Shown one piece after another: positions 46,741-58,265 of a stretch of 64,000 nt of DNA (the first letter of the stretch is position 1; each line of letters opens with the position of its first letter). The stretch is taken from contig JAUCBN010000042.1 of assembly GCA_035048815.1 (NCBI GenBank), positions 9,548,001 through 9,612,000 on the forward strand. Direction: 5' to 3'. The notes beneath the pieces are model-generated. The model saw only the letters and a program-made list of their open reading frames with translations. It made no database searches and was not told where the DNA came from. The stretch comes from Abelmoschus esculentus (Eukaryota > Streptophyta > Magnoliopsida > Malvales > Malvaceae). A program made the position numbers and the translations under genes.

Positions 46741-48217
46741 AATTAGATCCGTTTTTTTTTTTAAAAATAGGGCTGAAAAATGGTTGTATCGGAATTTTTA
46801 ATAAATTTTTTATAAAAATTATAAAAAATTGTATATATATTTTTGATATATATCAATTTTTTATACAGTATGTATTAAAATTTTTATATTTTTTACGTTA
46901 TTTACTCAAAAGTGTATATCAAAATTTTTATAATTTTAAAAAATAGTATAATCTTTTTTTAAAGCTGTCATTCCCTAAAAGTATCGGTTCAATCAAAAGT
47001 ACCTGAATCTCCTTAATTTCACAAGATAAGCTTAATAACGAATGAGTTGAGGATACAAAATTTTCATTTAATAGATTTTAAATATGCATGTCTCGTTGTA
47101 GTCTGCACAAACATTTATATTTTAGTCAGGAGAGAAATAATATAAAAGGGTAAACTACACGAATGTTCACCAAATTCTAAAAGAAATTTTATTTTGATTA
47201 TTATACTTTTAATTTTATCAATAATATCAATCAATTATGTAAATGATATAAATGATATTAATTAAGTCATTTGATATAAAAACTAATGAAGGTAATTTGA
47301 CAGTTAAAAGGAACTGTATGATTAAATATTTTACCTTTATTTTTTATATATTCTATTAATTTAGTTATAATTTTAATTTAATTTTAATAATTGTTTAATT
47401 AAATAATACGTATTGGATGGAAATTTTTGAAACCTAACCATGGGATTTCTAGAACCTCGTAGGGTATAATGGTAAAAACATAAAACAATTTTTTTAAAGG
47501 TTAAATTACAGTAGAAAATTTTATTTAAAGATGAAATACATCCACCATTCGTTGGAAGTCTAAGTTCGCCTTTCAATGAATTTAAGTATTTGTTGACCAT
47601 TGAGATATCTTACGTAACCCCGTAAACTGTTTTAAAAGGATTAATCAAATTTCAAAGGTTAATGTAAAAAATCATTCTTACAAAACAACTAAAAATAATG
47701 AACATTCAAGAATATTTAATTTTTTATTTAATTTAAATAATAATTTAATCTGAAAATAAAACTCAAATATGTATAAAAGTACCAAAAAAATCTTGAATAT
47801 TTTGAGTCCAAATACATAATATCTAAAGTAAAATCGTAATAAAATATTATTATTGACTAAAGTCTAAAATTAAAAGTTCATACTAAAAGATAAAAGTAAC
47901 CTAGTAACTGAGAAATTCTTTGAGTACCAAGACACATCCGAAGATATTTGAAAGAAATCAGGAGCAAGTGAACTATAAAAGTCAAGGTGTTTCTATGACG
48001 TAGATAAACAAAATAAAACACAATTACAAAATAAATTTTAAGATTAGTAATTTTAAAAAATGTAAAACATGATATATAGAGGATATCATACAAACAACAT
48101 AAATTTCAATTATATTATCACCAACTCAAGTGGAGGAGTTCCCCCAAATCCCTCACCTCAACCAATGTCGAATCTGGGAGTGGACAATAAGAGCGACGAC
48201 CTAAGGTCTACCCTATC
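46741..48217. other. AT-rich intergenic DNA without a gene
   Basis: No ORF with a recognisable domain. 48120-48210 is locally GC-richer (AAGTGGAGGAGTTCCCCCAAATCC) and could be a gypsy LTR fragment cut by the repeat that follows. Confidence 0.45.
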
Positions 48218-49033
48218 CAGGGCCTTAAATTTTAATTTTTCATTAAATATATTTAATTTTAGTTTTTAATTTTTATTATTAAAATTTAATTTTTTATATT
48301 TATTATTAGAATTTAATTTTTAATATTTATTATTATGGATTAATATTTTAATACTTATTATTATACAAGTTTATTTTTTTAGTATTTATTTATTATGGTT
48401 TCATTTTTTAATATTTATTTTTAATACTCTTAAAATTTATTTTTTATTATTTTTTATTATGATTCCTAAACCATAATTTTTTGTAATGCTTGTTGTAAGA
48501 GGCTTATCTTTTACTAAATTTATTATTAGGAGCTACTCTAAAAAATATTTATTAATATATACTATTGAAATTTATTTATTTTCTTTATTTGTTATTAGAA
48601 TCACGATTTTTTCTAACACTTGTTATTAAGAGTCTAATTTTAAAAATTATTTTTCGATATTTATTGTAAGAGACCTATTTTTTCCATATATTTGTTATAA
48701 GGGTCTAATTTTTAAATACTTATATAAGAGGTCTAATTTTTCAATAATTATTAATATGACCATAGTTTTTCAATATTTGTTATTAGAGGTTAGGTTTTTC
48801 ACAATATTTATTATTAAAGATTTACTCTTAAAATTTATTTTCCTCGTATTTATTATTAATGATTAATTTTTTATCAATATTTATTATTAGGGGCTATTTT
48901 TTCTAATAGTTGTTAGTAGGCATATACTTAATTTAATTTTATTATACTTTTTATTAAAAAATTAATACTTATTATTAAAGGCCTACTTTTTTTACGTTTT
49001 TCCTAGGGCTACTAAAATCTCAGGAGCGACTCT
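48218..49033. repeat. AT-rich degenerate tandem repeat, possibly a hAT-like element
   Basis: After CAGGGCC at 48218-48224 the sequence repeats variants of ATTTATTATTAGGGGTCTAATTTTT every ~30-45 bp to about 48990. It ends with CTACTAAAATCTCAGGAGCG, similar to 32365-32398. The paired CAGGGCC ends would suit a hAT element, but no 8-bp target duplication is visible. Confidence 0.45.
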
Positions 49034-49723
49034 ACCTACAATATCACCAAATCCAAGAGTTATTTTAAGAATTTCATAAACAAAAACTTCCACGACTTCC
49101 TCCGTACAAAATCTCACCTCATACACAAATATGATATAAAACGATTTAAAAGCAAACCATTCACAGCCCAAAACAAGTTCATAATTTTCTAAGTTTACAC
49201 TTTCTCAAAAATCGATCATATTAATCAAAATCACTCATTAAAATACAAGGTCTATATTTTTTTCAAAACACAATGAATATGTATGCATGATGATACACAA
49301 TTCAAAGTCCTAATACGAAAAAATTAGTATGCTAGTAGAACACAATTTATTTTACAGAAACACATAATAATATACATGCAAACAAAAAATATATTTACTC
49401 AAAATCACATATAACACTAGAAAAAGTATACACTTCTAGTGGCCAAAATTCTATTGTCGAGAAGAACGTCTCTCAAATTCGGTTCTAACAAAATCAGAAC
49501 TTATAATATAAATATCTACGTCAAAATCTATAACTATGTCACTAAACTAAACATCACAAGCACTAATTTAAATATTAGTCATGTAAAGTTCCCGAGGTGC
49601 GATGCGATAATACTAAAGAAGATTGAAAGATTTCACGAAAGAAAGATTTGAGCAATGATAAAATATTTTAGGTGAGAAGTGAAAATTTTGAGAAGTTCGA
49701 CAATGAGAGAGAAGTACGGAAGT
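49034..49723. other. Unassigned, probably decayed LTR sequence
   Basis: No gene. C-over-G skew and phrases such as CTTCCACGACTTCCTCCG resemble the non-coding gypsy sequence elsewhere in the window, but no partner copy was found. Confidence 0.4.
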
Positions 49724-50537
49724 AAAAAGTTAACCCGATTTGAAAACCTAACAGAAACCTGTTTGAGTCAGAACCTGGTTTAATTCGAGGATGTAATAAC
49801 CCGAACCTGATCTGTATCTGATTGTTGCTGACCCAAACCCAATTTGAACTTGCTACTGTTGTAACCGATCCTAACATGCATTAAACCGAGAATGACCCAA
49901 ATCTGATTTGAACCTGTTATTGTGGATCCGAAACTCAACATGCATCCAAATGAAATGAACCTGAATCCGAGTCTAACCTGGAAAATAACCAATATTATCC
50001 GATTAAATCGATCTGAGCCTTGTTTTGAACCCGACTTGTTTTAAACCCGACATGATAATTGACCCGACTTATTTTTCTCGACTTGTTATTGATATAAACG
50101 AATATTTACAATGCATGATATTTACATGACATGTAATTAAAGATATCTATAATTTGATAAATTTTAAATATTGATAAATATAATTAGGTTTAAAAAATTA
50201 AAATTGAGCATGAACTTGGAAGATTAATTTAAGGATTAATATTAAAATTTAGTATTATATATTTAATTTATTTATTTACTATTTTATTTAGTATTAGTGT
50301 ACTTAATTTTAATTATAATTTTAAATTAATATTTCATTAAATATATAATTTTCAAATTTAAATTAATATTTAATTTAATATTTAAATTATTTTAATTATA
50401 ATAAAAATAATATTTCATTATAATATATTTAATTAAAATGTTAATATCATAATATGTACAATTACGTATTCACATTCATATAAATTTTTTGTGTATAATT
50501 ATATTTTATCAAATTTTATTATATATTATAAAAATAG
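49724..50537. repeat. Left arm, outer part, of a 10-kb inverted repeat
   Basis: It is the reverse complement of about 59115-59914 at an estimated 75-80%. Matching phrases include AAAAAGTTRACCCG at the outer end, GATAATTGACCCG, CATGACATGTAATTAA and CATTCATAT near the inner end. The outer half has repeated GAACC(T/C)GA-type phrases; the inner half is AT-rich. The arm is then interrupted by the LTR element at 50538. Confidence 0.8.
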
Positions 50538-50774
50538 TAGTAACACAAAAACCTTTAAAAATACATTTAAAACACTGTAAATCGACAACCCTCATAATTT
50601 ACTCACCGATTTACTGAAACTTGCTCGACTAGTCACTCGAAAACGCGATTCGGCTTTTCAATCTCCTTCAAACTTGTTCTTTTACATTTTGACCTGATTC
50701 AAGCATTAAAACCAGAGGGTTTAGTATATTAAAATGCACCCAAACATCTCTCAAGTCTGACCAATACATGGCAG

Positions 50775-51289
50775 TTAGGGGTGAGTATTCGATCGAGTCG
50801 AGTAAAAAAATTTTGAGTTATTGGAATTGACGAGTCATATTTTACAACTCAAACTTTATTTGAAATTTTTTCGGTTCGAGTCGAATCGAGTCGAGTTTTC
50901 AAGTTCCAATAAATATTTAATTATTATTATTTATCATGTTATAGTATGATTTGATTTTAATTTAAATGATTTTCTTTAATCATATAAAATATGTATAAAT
51001 ATATTTTTTTTATATGTAGCAATATTTTTTTATATTTTTATATATCAATGTATATATATCATAAAAAATTGATAGACTTGTCTCAAACTTAAAAATTAAT
51101 CCTTTAATTGCTAAAAATTTCGAGTTATTCGAATTTCCATTTTACAACTCCAACTTTATTTGAAATTTTTTCGAATCGAGTCGAGTTTATAAAATTTCGA
51201 GTCGAGTCAAAACGAGTCAAGTATTTTCGCCTCGAGTCAGGTCGAGTTATTCGGTTTTTTCGAGTCGAGTCAAGTTTTGCTCACCCCTA
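50775..51289. mobile_element. MITE, about 515 bp, hAT-like, with 7-bp target duplication
   Basis: The ends are TAGGGGTGAGTA on the left and TGCTCACCCCTA on the right, which are inverted repeats with one mismatch. It is flanked by ATGGCAG (50768-50774) and ATGGAAG (51290-51296). Copies A and C of the LTR lack it at this exact point. The body is rich in TCGAGTCGAG phrases and has no ORF of note. Confidence 0.85.
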
Positions 51290-51404
51290 ATGGAAGTCCC
51301 TAAAAACACCATAAAACTTAATCGAAACTCACCGAAAGCCTCTTCAAATAGCACCTAAAACTTAGGTCCAGGATTAGACACTAAAAAGTCATCTTAATTA
51401 CATA

Positions 51405-51664
51405 CTCCCTCTGTCCCATATATGGTGTCCCTTTTGTGTTTTAAAATTGTCCCACATAAAATGTCTTATTGAAAAAATCAACAACTTTTACAAGGTATAT
51501 TTCCCTTTCTACCCTTTCTTTTGTTTTCTAGCAAAACAAAATTTAACCTTTTAAGGATAAAATTGTCTTTTCAATTATTTTACATCATATTTCTTACACA
51601 AACTCTTTCTTCCTAAAACTACGTAAAAAGTCAACAATGAACAAAAATTGTGGGACGGAGGGAG
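51405..51664. mobile_element. Stowaway-type MITE, 260 bp, with TA target duplication
   Basis: It starts CTCCCTCTGTCCCA and ends TGGGACGGAGGGAG, the known Stowaway (Tc1/mariner) terminal repeat, and is flanked by TA at 51403-51404 and 51665-51666. The LTR copies A and C are uninterrupted here. Confidence 0.93.
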
Positions 51665-52468
51665 TATAAATACTTCAAGATTCATGTATTTAGGAATAAA
51701 AAACAATCATGTAAAATCTTTGAACGAAAATAAAAAAAATAATAGAATTTTTATCAAGAAAACCGATTTTATTGATTGAAGACTTTAAAGATTGTTTTAA
51801 TCAGTCAAGAACTTAGTAATTTCATTAAAGAACTTTAAGTTTCATAGGTTTGAATGATTCTCACCTCCAAAATTGATCCAAACTCCTTCCAAGGTTTAAA
51901 AACAAGTAAAAACAAAGAAAAACGAAGTGATTTTGAAGAAGAAAAATATAAAGAATTAACCAACAAAATTTTATTGAAAAGATTGGTGTTTAAATTTGAA
52001 AATATGATGAAGTGGCTGCCAAGAATTTGAGAAAACAAAATATTGAAAATAGGTTTATATTTATGATATAAAAATAAGTTTTTAAGAATTAAATTTAGTT
52101 ATTTGATTTATTAATTAAAATTATGGGTTATGAGTTATTAAAATAGGCCTTTGGAAGGTTTAGATCAACTAGGATTAGGAATGGATCAAAGCCCCTTAAA
52201 GATTCAAAGTTTAGAATTAGTTTTATAAAATTATCCTTTAGTTTTTAATTTTTACAAAATAGTCACAAATTTCAAAATTATAGGGATTAAAGGGATAATT
52301 TTCAAAATTGAGTTTGCCAAAGTAAAATATATATCAAATAAGGATTTTATGATATTTTTCCATAATTTATTTTAATTAAAAGTTAATTTTTAAGTATTTT
52401 ATCCCGAACTAGGCTAAGTTGACAAAACTGGTTCATTAAACTTCTATGCCTAATTTTGGGGCGTTACA

Positions 52469-52754
52469 ACTCTCCCCCACTTAATAAATTTCGTCCTAAA
52501 AATTTTCACCATGGAAAGAGTTAATGAAACTGATTCTTCACAATTTTCTTTCACTCACACATGACTTTCCAAACACTAAGATACGACTTAAAACATTCTG
52601 ACCCACATGATCACCTTGTCACAAGAACTTTCGCTATCAAAACCAAGATCTAAATATACATCGCATAAAGACAAGATTTAGTCTCATCATAACATCACCT
52701 GCCAAACAAAACTTCCCCAAAGGTTTCGTAAACCTAAGCTCTGATACCAACAAA
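52469..52754 (-). other. Core of the short LTR element: polypurine tract to primer-binding site
   Basis: The polypurine tract (TTAAGTGGGGGAGAGT on the minus strand) is at 52469-52484. The primer site TGGTATCAGAGC, a perfect match to the tRNA-iMet-type site, is at 52738-52749 on the minus strand. Nothing between them could code for a protein. Confidence 0.88.
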
Positions 52755-53470
52755 TGTAACCTCAAAACCATTGAAAACATATTTAAAACACTGTTAAATC
52801 GACAACCCTCATAACACACTCACTGATTTACCGAAACTTGTTTGAAAAGACACCCAAAAATGCGATTCGGCTTTCCAATCTCCTTCAAACTTATCCTCTA
52901 CCCCTTATCTGATTCAAGTATCAAAACGAGAGGGTTTGGTGCATTAAAATGCACCCGAACATCTCTCAAGTTGGACCAATACATGGCAGCCCCTAAGAAT
53001 ACCATAAAACTTAACTGAAACTCACTGAAAACCTCTCCAAACACCACCTAAGACTTAGGTCCGAGATTAGATACTTAAAATTCATCTTAATTACATCTAA
53101 AAACTTTAAGATTCATGTATTTAGGCATTAAAAACAACCATATAAAATCCTTGAACGAAAATCAAGAAAACAAATAGAATTTTTATCAAGAAAACCGATT
53201 TTATTGATTAAAGACTTTAAAGATTGTTTCAACCAGCCAAGAACTTAGTAATTTCATTAAAAAACTCTAGGTTTCATAGATTTGAATGATTCTCGTCTCT
53301 AAAATTGATCCAACGTCCTTCCAAGGTTTAAAAATAAGTAAAACTGAAGAAAAACGAATAGATTTTGAAGAACAAAAATATAAAGAATTAACCAAACAAA
53401 ATTTTATTGAAAAGATTGATTTTTAACTTTGAAAAGATGATGGAGTGACTGTCAATAAGATGAGAAAATG
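52755..53470 (-). repeat. LTR-C (5' LTR), truncated
   Basis: It starts (plus coordinates) TGTAACCTCAAAACC and is collinear with LTR-B for about 715 bp, without either MITE. Homology ends near 53470 where the arm of the inverted repeat resumes. The missing part would contain the LTR's U3 promoter. Confidence 0.85.
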
Positions 53471-54265
53471 GAATCTAAAATTAGTATTTGACTAAGTTAA
53501 ATTAACATCTAAAAAATATAAACTACAAACATAATTGAAAAAATTCTAAAATTAAATGTAGACTTTTATTAAATTAATTTAAATTATGACTCAATTGAAT
53601 TAAATCAACATAATTGATGAAAAAAACAAAAAGACAATTAATAAAAAAGGAAAAGAAAAAAATTTGTCGGGCAATAAATCACCAAATTTTTAAGTTTTCG
53701 ATTAAGTTATTTTAATGTAAAATTTTTGGAGGAAATCAGAAATAAACTTTGATTATTATAATAAAAAAATAGAAAAAAACAAAATTTTAAAGGAAACTAT
53801 AATATATAATAAATTTTGAAGGAATATTATTATTATTTAGGTATATATTAAAGTATATATTATATACATATACTTTAATATATATATTAATATATACATA
53901 TTTAAGTATGCATTAAAGTTTATATACTAAAATATACATTTACAATAAAATATACATATTATAATATATTATACATTCAATATATATATTAATATATACA
54001 TATATATTAATGTATTATACATATACATACGTACTTATATATTCTATACATTGATGTATTATAATGTTTATATACATTATTATGTATACATTAAAGATTT
54101 AAAGTATACATTCATATATATATATTATACACATCTATAAGTACACATATATAACTATATAAGTAAACATATATTAAAGTATATATATTAAAGTATTAAA
54201 TATACATTCTACATATATTAATATATATAAATAATTTATATTGTAAATATAGTAAAAATTACATT
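53471..54265. repeat. Left arm, inner part, of the 10-kb inverted repeat
   Basis: It is the reverse complement of about 58266-59075: shared phrases include TAAATTAACATCTAAAAA, TTATGACTCAATTRAATTAAA and ATATTATTATTATTTA. 53820-54250 is a TATATTAAAGTATA-type microsatellite that matches the one at 58266-58690. Confidence 0.8.
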
Positions 54266-54305
54266 GCACACGGCTTAATGCTTTAGCATCTCATGCTTCA
54301 TTGGG

Positions 54306-55096
54306 CTATTGAAGGTTCTTCAATATATTTGTGATAGCAGAAAGTTGCGCTGAAACAGAATCATTAGTGTCGAGCTCCAGCTTTCCTTGAGTTTTTCGTC
54401 CTGCTCCAAGTCTTGTAGTGGCTATTTTATCCAAAATATCAAATGCTTCTTTTGGCGACTTGTCCACCAGTATCAGATTTGTTGAAGCATCTAACATCAT
54501 CCTTGTGGGTGCATTGACTCCATTGCAGAACATCACGATTTGAGTCTAATCTTGAAAACCGTGATTGATACATCATCTTAGTAGACTTTTGTACCGATCC
54601 CAACACTTGTACATCGACTCATCATCCCCTTGTCTAAAGGATGCTATCTCATTTCGCAATTGTGTGTTCATTTTGGGTGGGTTGTATCTCGCCAAAAAGC
54701 TTTTGCAGAAAGCATTCCACGACTACATCGAATCGACTATAATACCATTCAACCACTCTCTAGCTCGGTCTCTCAAAGAGTATGGAAATAACTTTAGCTT
54801 CAACATATCTCCGTGCACTCCTTGTTGGCGGAACAAATTGCAAAGCTCCAAGAAAGCACAGATATATTGTCGAGCATCCTTATTAGGAGAGATCCTCCAA
54901 TCTGTCCGATCGAGTTGAGCATATTAAACATCATAGGCTTGAGTTCGAAATGTGCTGCTTGTATCTCAGGTGTCACTATTAAAGAATTGAGGTCATCCAA
55001 GATCAGTGTCAAGTGATCTTGAATTTCCCTTGGTCTTGCTACAACTTCAGGATTTGCTACAACATTTTGATTCTGAAAATCTTGAGCAGGCAACAT
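54306..55096 (-). pseudogene. Athila-like gag, broken
   Basis: On the minus strand the frame from 55096 has FELKPMMFNMLNSIGQIGG, then shifts frame. The next frames carry SLRDRAR-type sequence, DDESMYKCWDRYK and, in the ORF 54536-54306, APTRMMLDAS and SPKEAFDILDKIA. The capsid domain is therefore recognisable but cut by at least one frameshift and two stops. The zinc finger and everything after it are missing: AT microsatellite begins soon after 54290. Together with the primer site and LTR to its right this is the 5' end of a minus-strand element. Confidence 0.85.
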
Positions 55097-55280
55097 GGTT
55101 CTTCTTCTTCTGGAATAAATAGTTTGAGGGATTCTCGACGATTAACTTTGGGCATACACTAACCAAAAACCTAATAAGAAAAACAAAGAAAACAAAGATT
55201 AAAACAAAACAAAAGAAATAAAACCAAGTAAACAAAGATAAAAAAGTATGAAAACTATGATTGAAATTGCCTATTGCCTC

Positions 55281-55300
55281 AATCCCCGGCAACGACACCA
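55281..55300 (-). other. Primer-binding site, Athila (tRNA-Asp) type
   Basis: On the minus strand TGGTGTCGTTGCCGGGGATT matches the Athila-type site with two differences. It lies 16 bases from the LTR end at 55317. Confidence 0.9.
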
Positions 55301-55316
55301 AAAACTTATTGAGTAC

Positions 55317-56880
55317 TGATGTGATACTTAAAATGTAATGGATTCTTGTGCAAGTATACACATCGAACAAGTAATAAAGTGTGTGATTGAGATCGTTCCC
55401 ACGAGGATTGGATAGGTTATTTGAAAAATAGTTAACATACACAAAAGATAAGAAAATCCTTTGTATGAACATATACTAAAGCAATTTTGCAATTGTCACC
55501 AAAATACTTTAGCAAAATAAAGGTGTCACTTAAAATGCGGTAGCAAAATAAAACTGAGAATAGAGTAATAGATAAGGCTACACAAACACAACACAGAGGA
55601 GAAATTCAAGCTTAAGACAGGCTCAGCTTGCTATGGCAAAGATTTTACTTTTTTCCTGAAAGGCTTACTGTTCTAATGGTTTAATAAGTGCTTGACGGAG
55701 TTTACTAAAAATTCCTCCACTATCCCTAGTTAGATAGCCTAGCACTCGAAAATGCTAAGGCATTACCTCCCGGTCTCAACCCTAACACTTCTAATGTTGA
55801 TAAAGTGCTACTTTTTTCAGTCGTTGAAACTCTCCCTTATCCCTAAGGCGAGTTAGTATTTTGCTCCCACGGTAACCCCATAGTTCATGTTAGTCTAGCT
55901 TTGTCTATCCCTAGATCTAAGCTTCTTGAACCCCATAGCTATGGCAATCTCCCGAGATCTCTTACAAACCAAGGTTTAAAGATAAAGATGTTAGCTTTCA
56001 TAAACAAAACACTCAAATAAAACAAGAAAAACAGTAAACACATTCATTAACAAAAGATTAAATCATCCATAACAAGCCTAAGCCATACTAGTTTAATTCA
56101 TGGCTAGGTTTAGCAAACTATTCAACTTGCGTTCTTTGAAATACATTTTCAACAACTTAGAAAAGAGATAAAGCAAAGTGAAGAGGAAGAAAGTCCCAAA
56201 CGCTTGTGCCGTGAGGCTTTCCTAGCTTGTCACTTCTCCCAAAGTCTTGCAAATCCCTTGCTTGAAGCTCTCCAAAAATGGTGGCTTGGCTTGAGGTTGA
56301 AGATGAAGGAAAGTAGTTATCTTTCTTCTTTCTTCTTCCTTATTGCTCTCCTTAAAGTTCACTCTTTTTTTTTCTTTATGGCTTCTTTTTGACTATCTTG
56401 CTACACTTGTAAAGGAGGATTTGGTCTTGTATATATATGAGGCTTCTAGGGTTTTGTACCCTAAAGATGCAAGGAATATTCTCTAACATTTTTTGCAGAG
56501 AATTGCAGTAAAATACAGGGACTACAGGTAAGGCGCCTCTGGCCTGAAAATCACGCGTAAGGACAGTGGGCTTTAGGTATGTCCTTTCTGCCATTCTGTT
56601 TTGTCCGCCCACAATGCTATAGCATCTTGAAGTCCGATCCAGCACTAAAATTGCTATAGCATTTCTTCCATTCTTTCAACTTTGCTCTGACAATCTACAC
56701 AACACCACCAACAAAATACCCTTCAAAGCAACATCTTTAAAAATAAAAGACAAAATAAAATAAAAACCTAATCTAAATAAAAATGCACATGAAATGCAAC
56801 TAAATGCAATACAAATGAACTTGAAATAAAAAAAACTTAAGTAAAAGAGTATAAAATATACGCTTTTTAGAGCGTTAACA
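55317..56880 (-). repeat. 5' LTR of a minus-strand Athila-like element (1564 bp)
   Basis: Collinear with the LTR at 15216-16851, including the AGCGTTAACA end at 56880. A TATA-like run TATATATATGAGG on the plus strand at 56430-56442 corresponds to GTATTTATAGTAGG in the other copy. The two copies face the same way 39 kb apart but belong to different elements, since one has a 3' interior and the other a 5' interior. Confidence 0.88.
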
Positions 56881-58265
56881 AAAATATAAGGAAATAAAAG
56901 GAAAAGAAAGAAAGGAAGATAAGTTGGCGTTTTGAAGGAAACTCAAAACAAGGAAGATGAATGCTTCAAGAAACATCCATGGCAGAAAATCAAACGTTCA
57001 ACAATGGGGAAGAATATTGCAGGAATCAAAAGGAAAAGCTAAACTCGTAAGAACCTGCACAATCTACTAAGAAAACCCAAATCGATTATGTTTAACGGTA
57101 AAGGACTTGGACCCTCTAGATAGCGATCTAGGAACCTGAAGTATCACGAAATTTGACAATCAAAACAAGTTTAAAAGTTAGTAAAGTTCTAAAAAGAACC
57201 AAATAAGAGAAAATCTCTCAAGTAAAATTTATTTCTCAAAGTGTGTAACCTTGTGTTTACAAAATTAAAGAAATATATATGCATAAGAGGAGTTGGCCGA
57301 AAATTGAACTTGTGGCAATAATTTAAAACAAAATTAACTTGAATCAACCACCCCTAGGCGACAAGTATTGTCATCCACATATTTTGGCACATAAAACACA
57401 TTTAACATGTGCTAAATATTTGAGTTTTGAATAATAAATCACTCATTCTTATCCCTTGGCCATTTGATTTCAAAAGCAAGGGCCTTGTTTGGCTTACTTT
57501 CTTTTACACGTCCACACATGTACACAAGGTTGCCATGTTTGTCTCAAATACATAGCACATGCCTAGGACATCTTCCTTTCGTGTAGGATAGATTTCAGCT
57601 ATTGTAGGTCACTTTAGTTTGAGTTGAGCTTAGCTGAAAATTGAGTTGAGCTGAAACAAGATAGCTAAGAGTGTTAGGAGTTGACTTGAGCTTGGAGCTA
57701 AGACTCAAAGCTGCCTCGAGCTAATGTGAGCTACGTGAACTCCTTTGATATTCTTCCAAGCTGAATATAACTCACTTGAGCTAGTGTTGAGCTCATACAC
57801 CCTCTTGAGCTGGTGTTGAATTGCATACACTCTATTGAGTTGGAGTTGAGCTGTATACACTCTCTTGAGTTGATTTTCTCTTATGTAAACATAAGAAGAA
57901 TCCATCAAAGTATTGTAAACTTAATGGAAACATAATTACAAGGTATAAACACTTGCAAACTTATTCATTAACACACATTAACCTATAAATAAGTTAGAAA
58001 CATTATAAACACTATTAAACCAATCCTTAAAGCATAGTTAACATCATATATACTTATTTAAACATATCTAATAAGTAGTATAGTCTAATGATATGTCACG
58101 TATCAGCATGCAACACATTATAAAGACTATGTTCTAAGGTATAAAAATGTTCAAAAGAATCTGAAATTGAATCACAAGTAAAGAAAAGAACTTTCCTAAA
58201 TTTCTTTGCCTTAGAACGAGTAATATGTCCTAACGGTTAGACCTCCGGATCAGTTTTGTCTTTGC
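56881..58265. other. Unassigned DNA at the centre of the large inverted repeat, with a 30-bp tandem repeat
   Basis: 57780-57868 holds three 30-bp units of the type G(C/T)TGG(T/A)GTTGAGCTG...CTCTCTTGA, preceded by scattered TTGAGCT phrases from 57620. The rest (56940-57580 and 57900-58260) shows no gene; the minus-strand ORF at 57705-57908 is the translation of the tandem repeat. Confidence 0.55.

Larger units (their letters stand above)
50538..52468 (-). repeat. LTR-B (3' LTR), carrying two MITEs
   Basis: It has 1931 bp in total; removing the two insertions leaves about 1147 bp, close to the 1162 bp of LTR-A. On the minus strand it begins TGTAACGCCCC after the polypurine tract. Its far end is collinear with copies A and C around CATTTAAAACACTGTAAATCG. 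Confidence 0.88.
50538..53470 (-). mobile_element. Short non-autonomous LTR element: LTR-B, 286-bp core, truncated LTR-C
   Basis: On the minus strand the order is LTR-C (53470-52755), primer site (52749-52738), internal core, polypurine tract (52484-52469) and LTR-B (52468-50538). The core is only 286 bp and matches the first ~250 bp of the LTR-A element's interior, so it is an internally deleted relative with all cis signals for replication kept and no coding sequence. It sits inside the left arm of the large inverted repeat. LTR-C lacks about 430 bp at its outer end, together with about 40 bp of the arm. Confidence 0.85.

Noticed and set aside
57705..57908. 67-codon minus-strand ORF with repeated QLKRVY phrases as a repeat protein
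   Set aside because: It is the translation of the 30-bp tandem repeat, with no promoter or family support.
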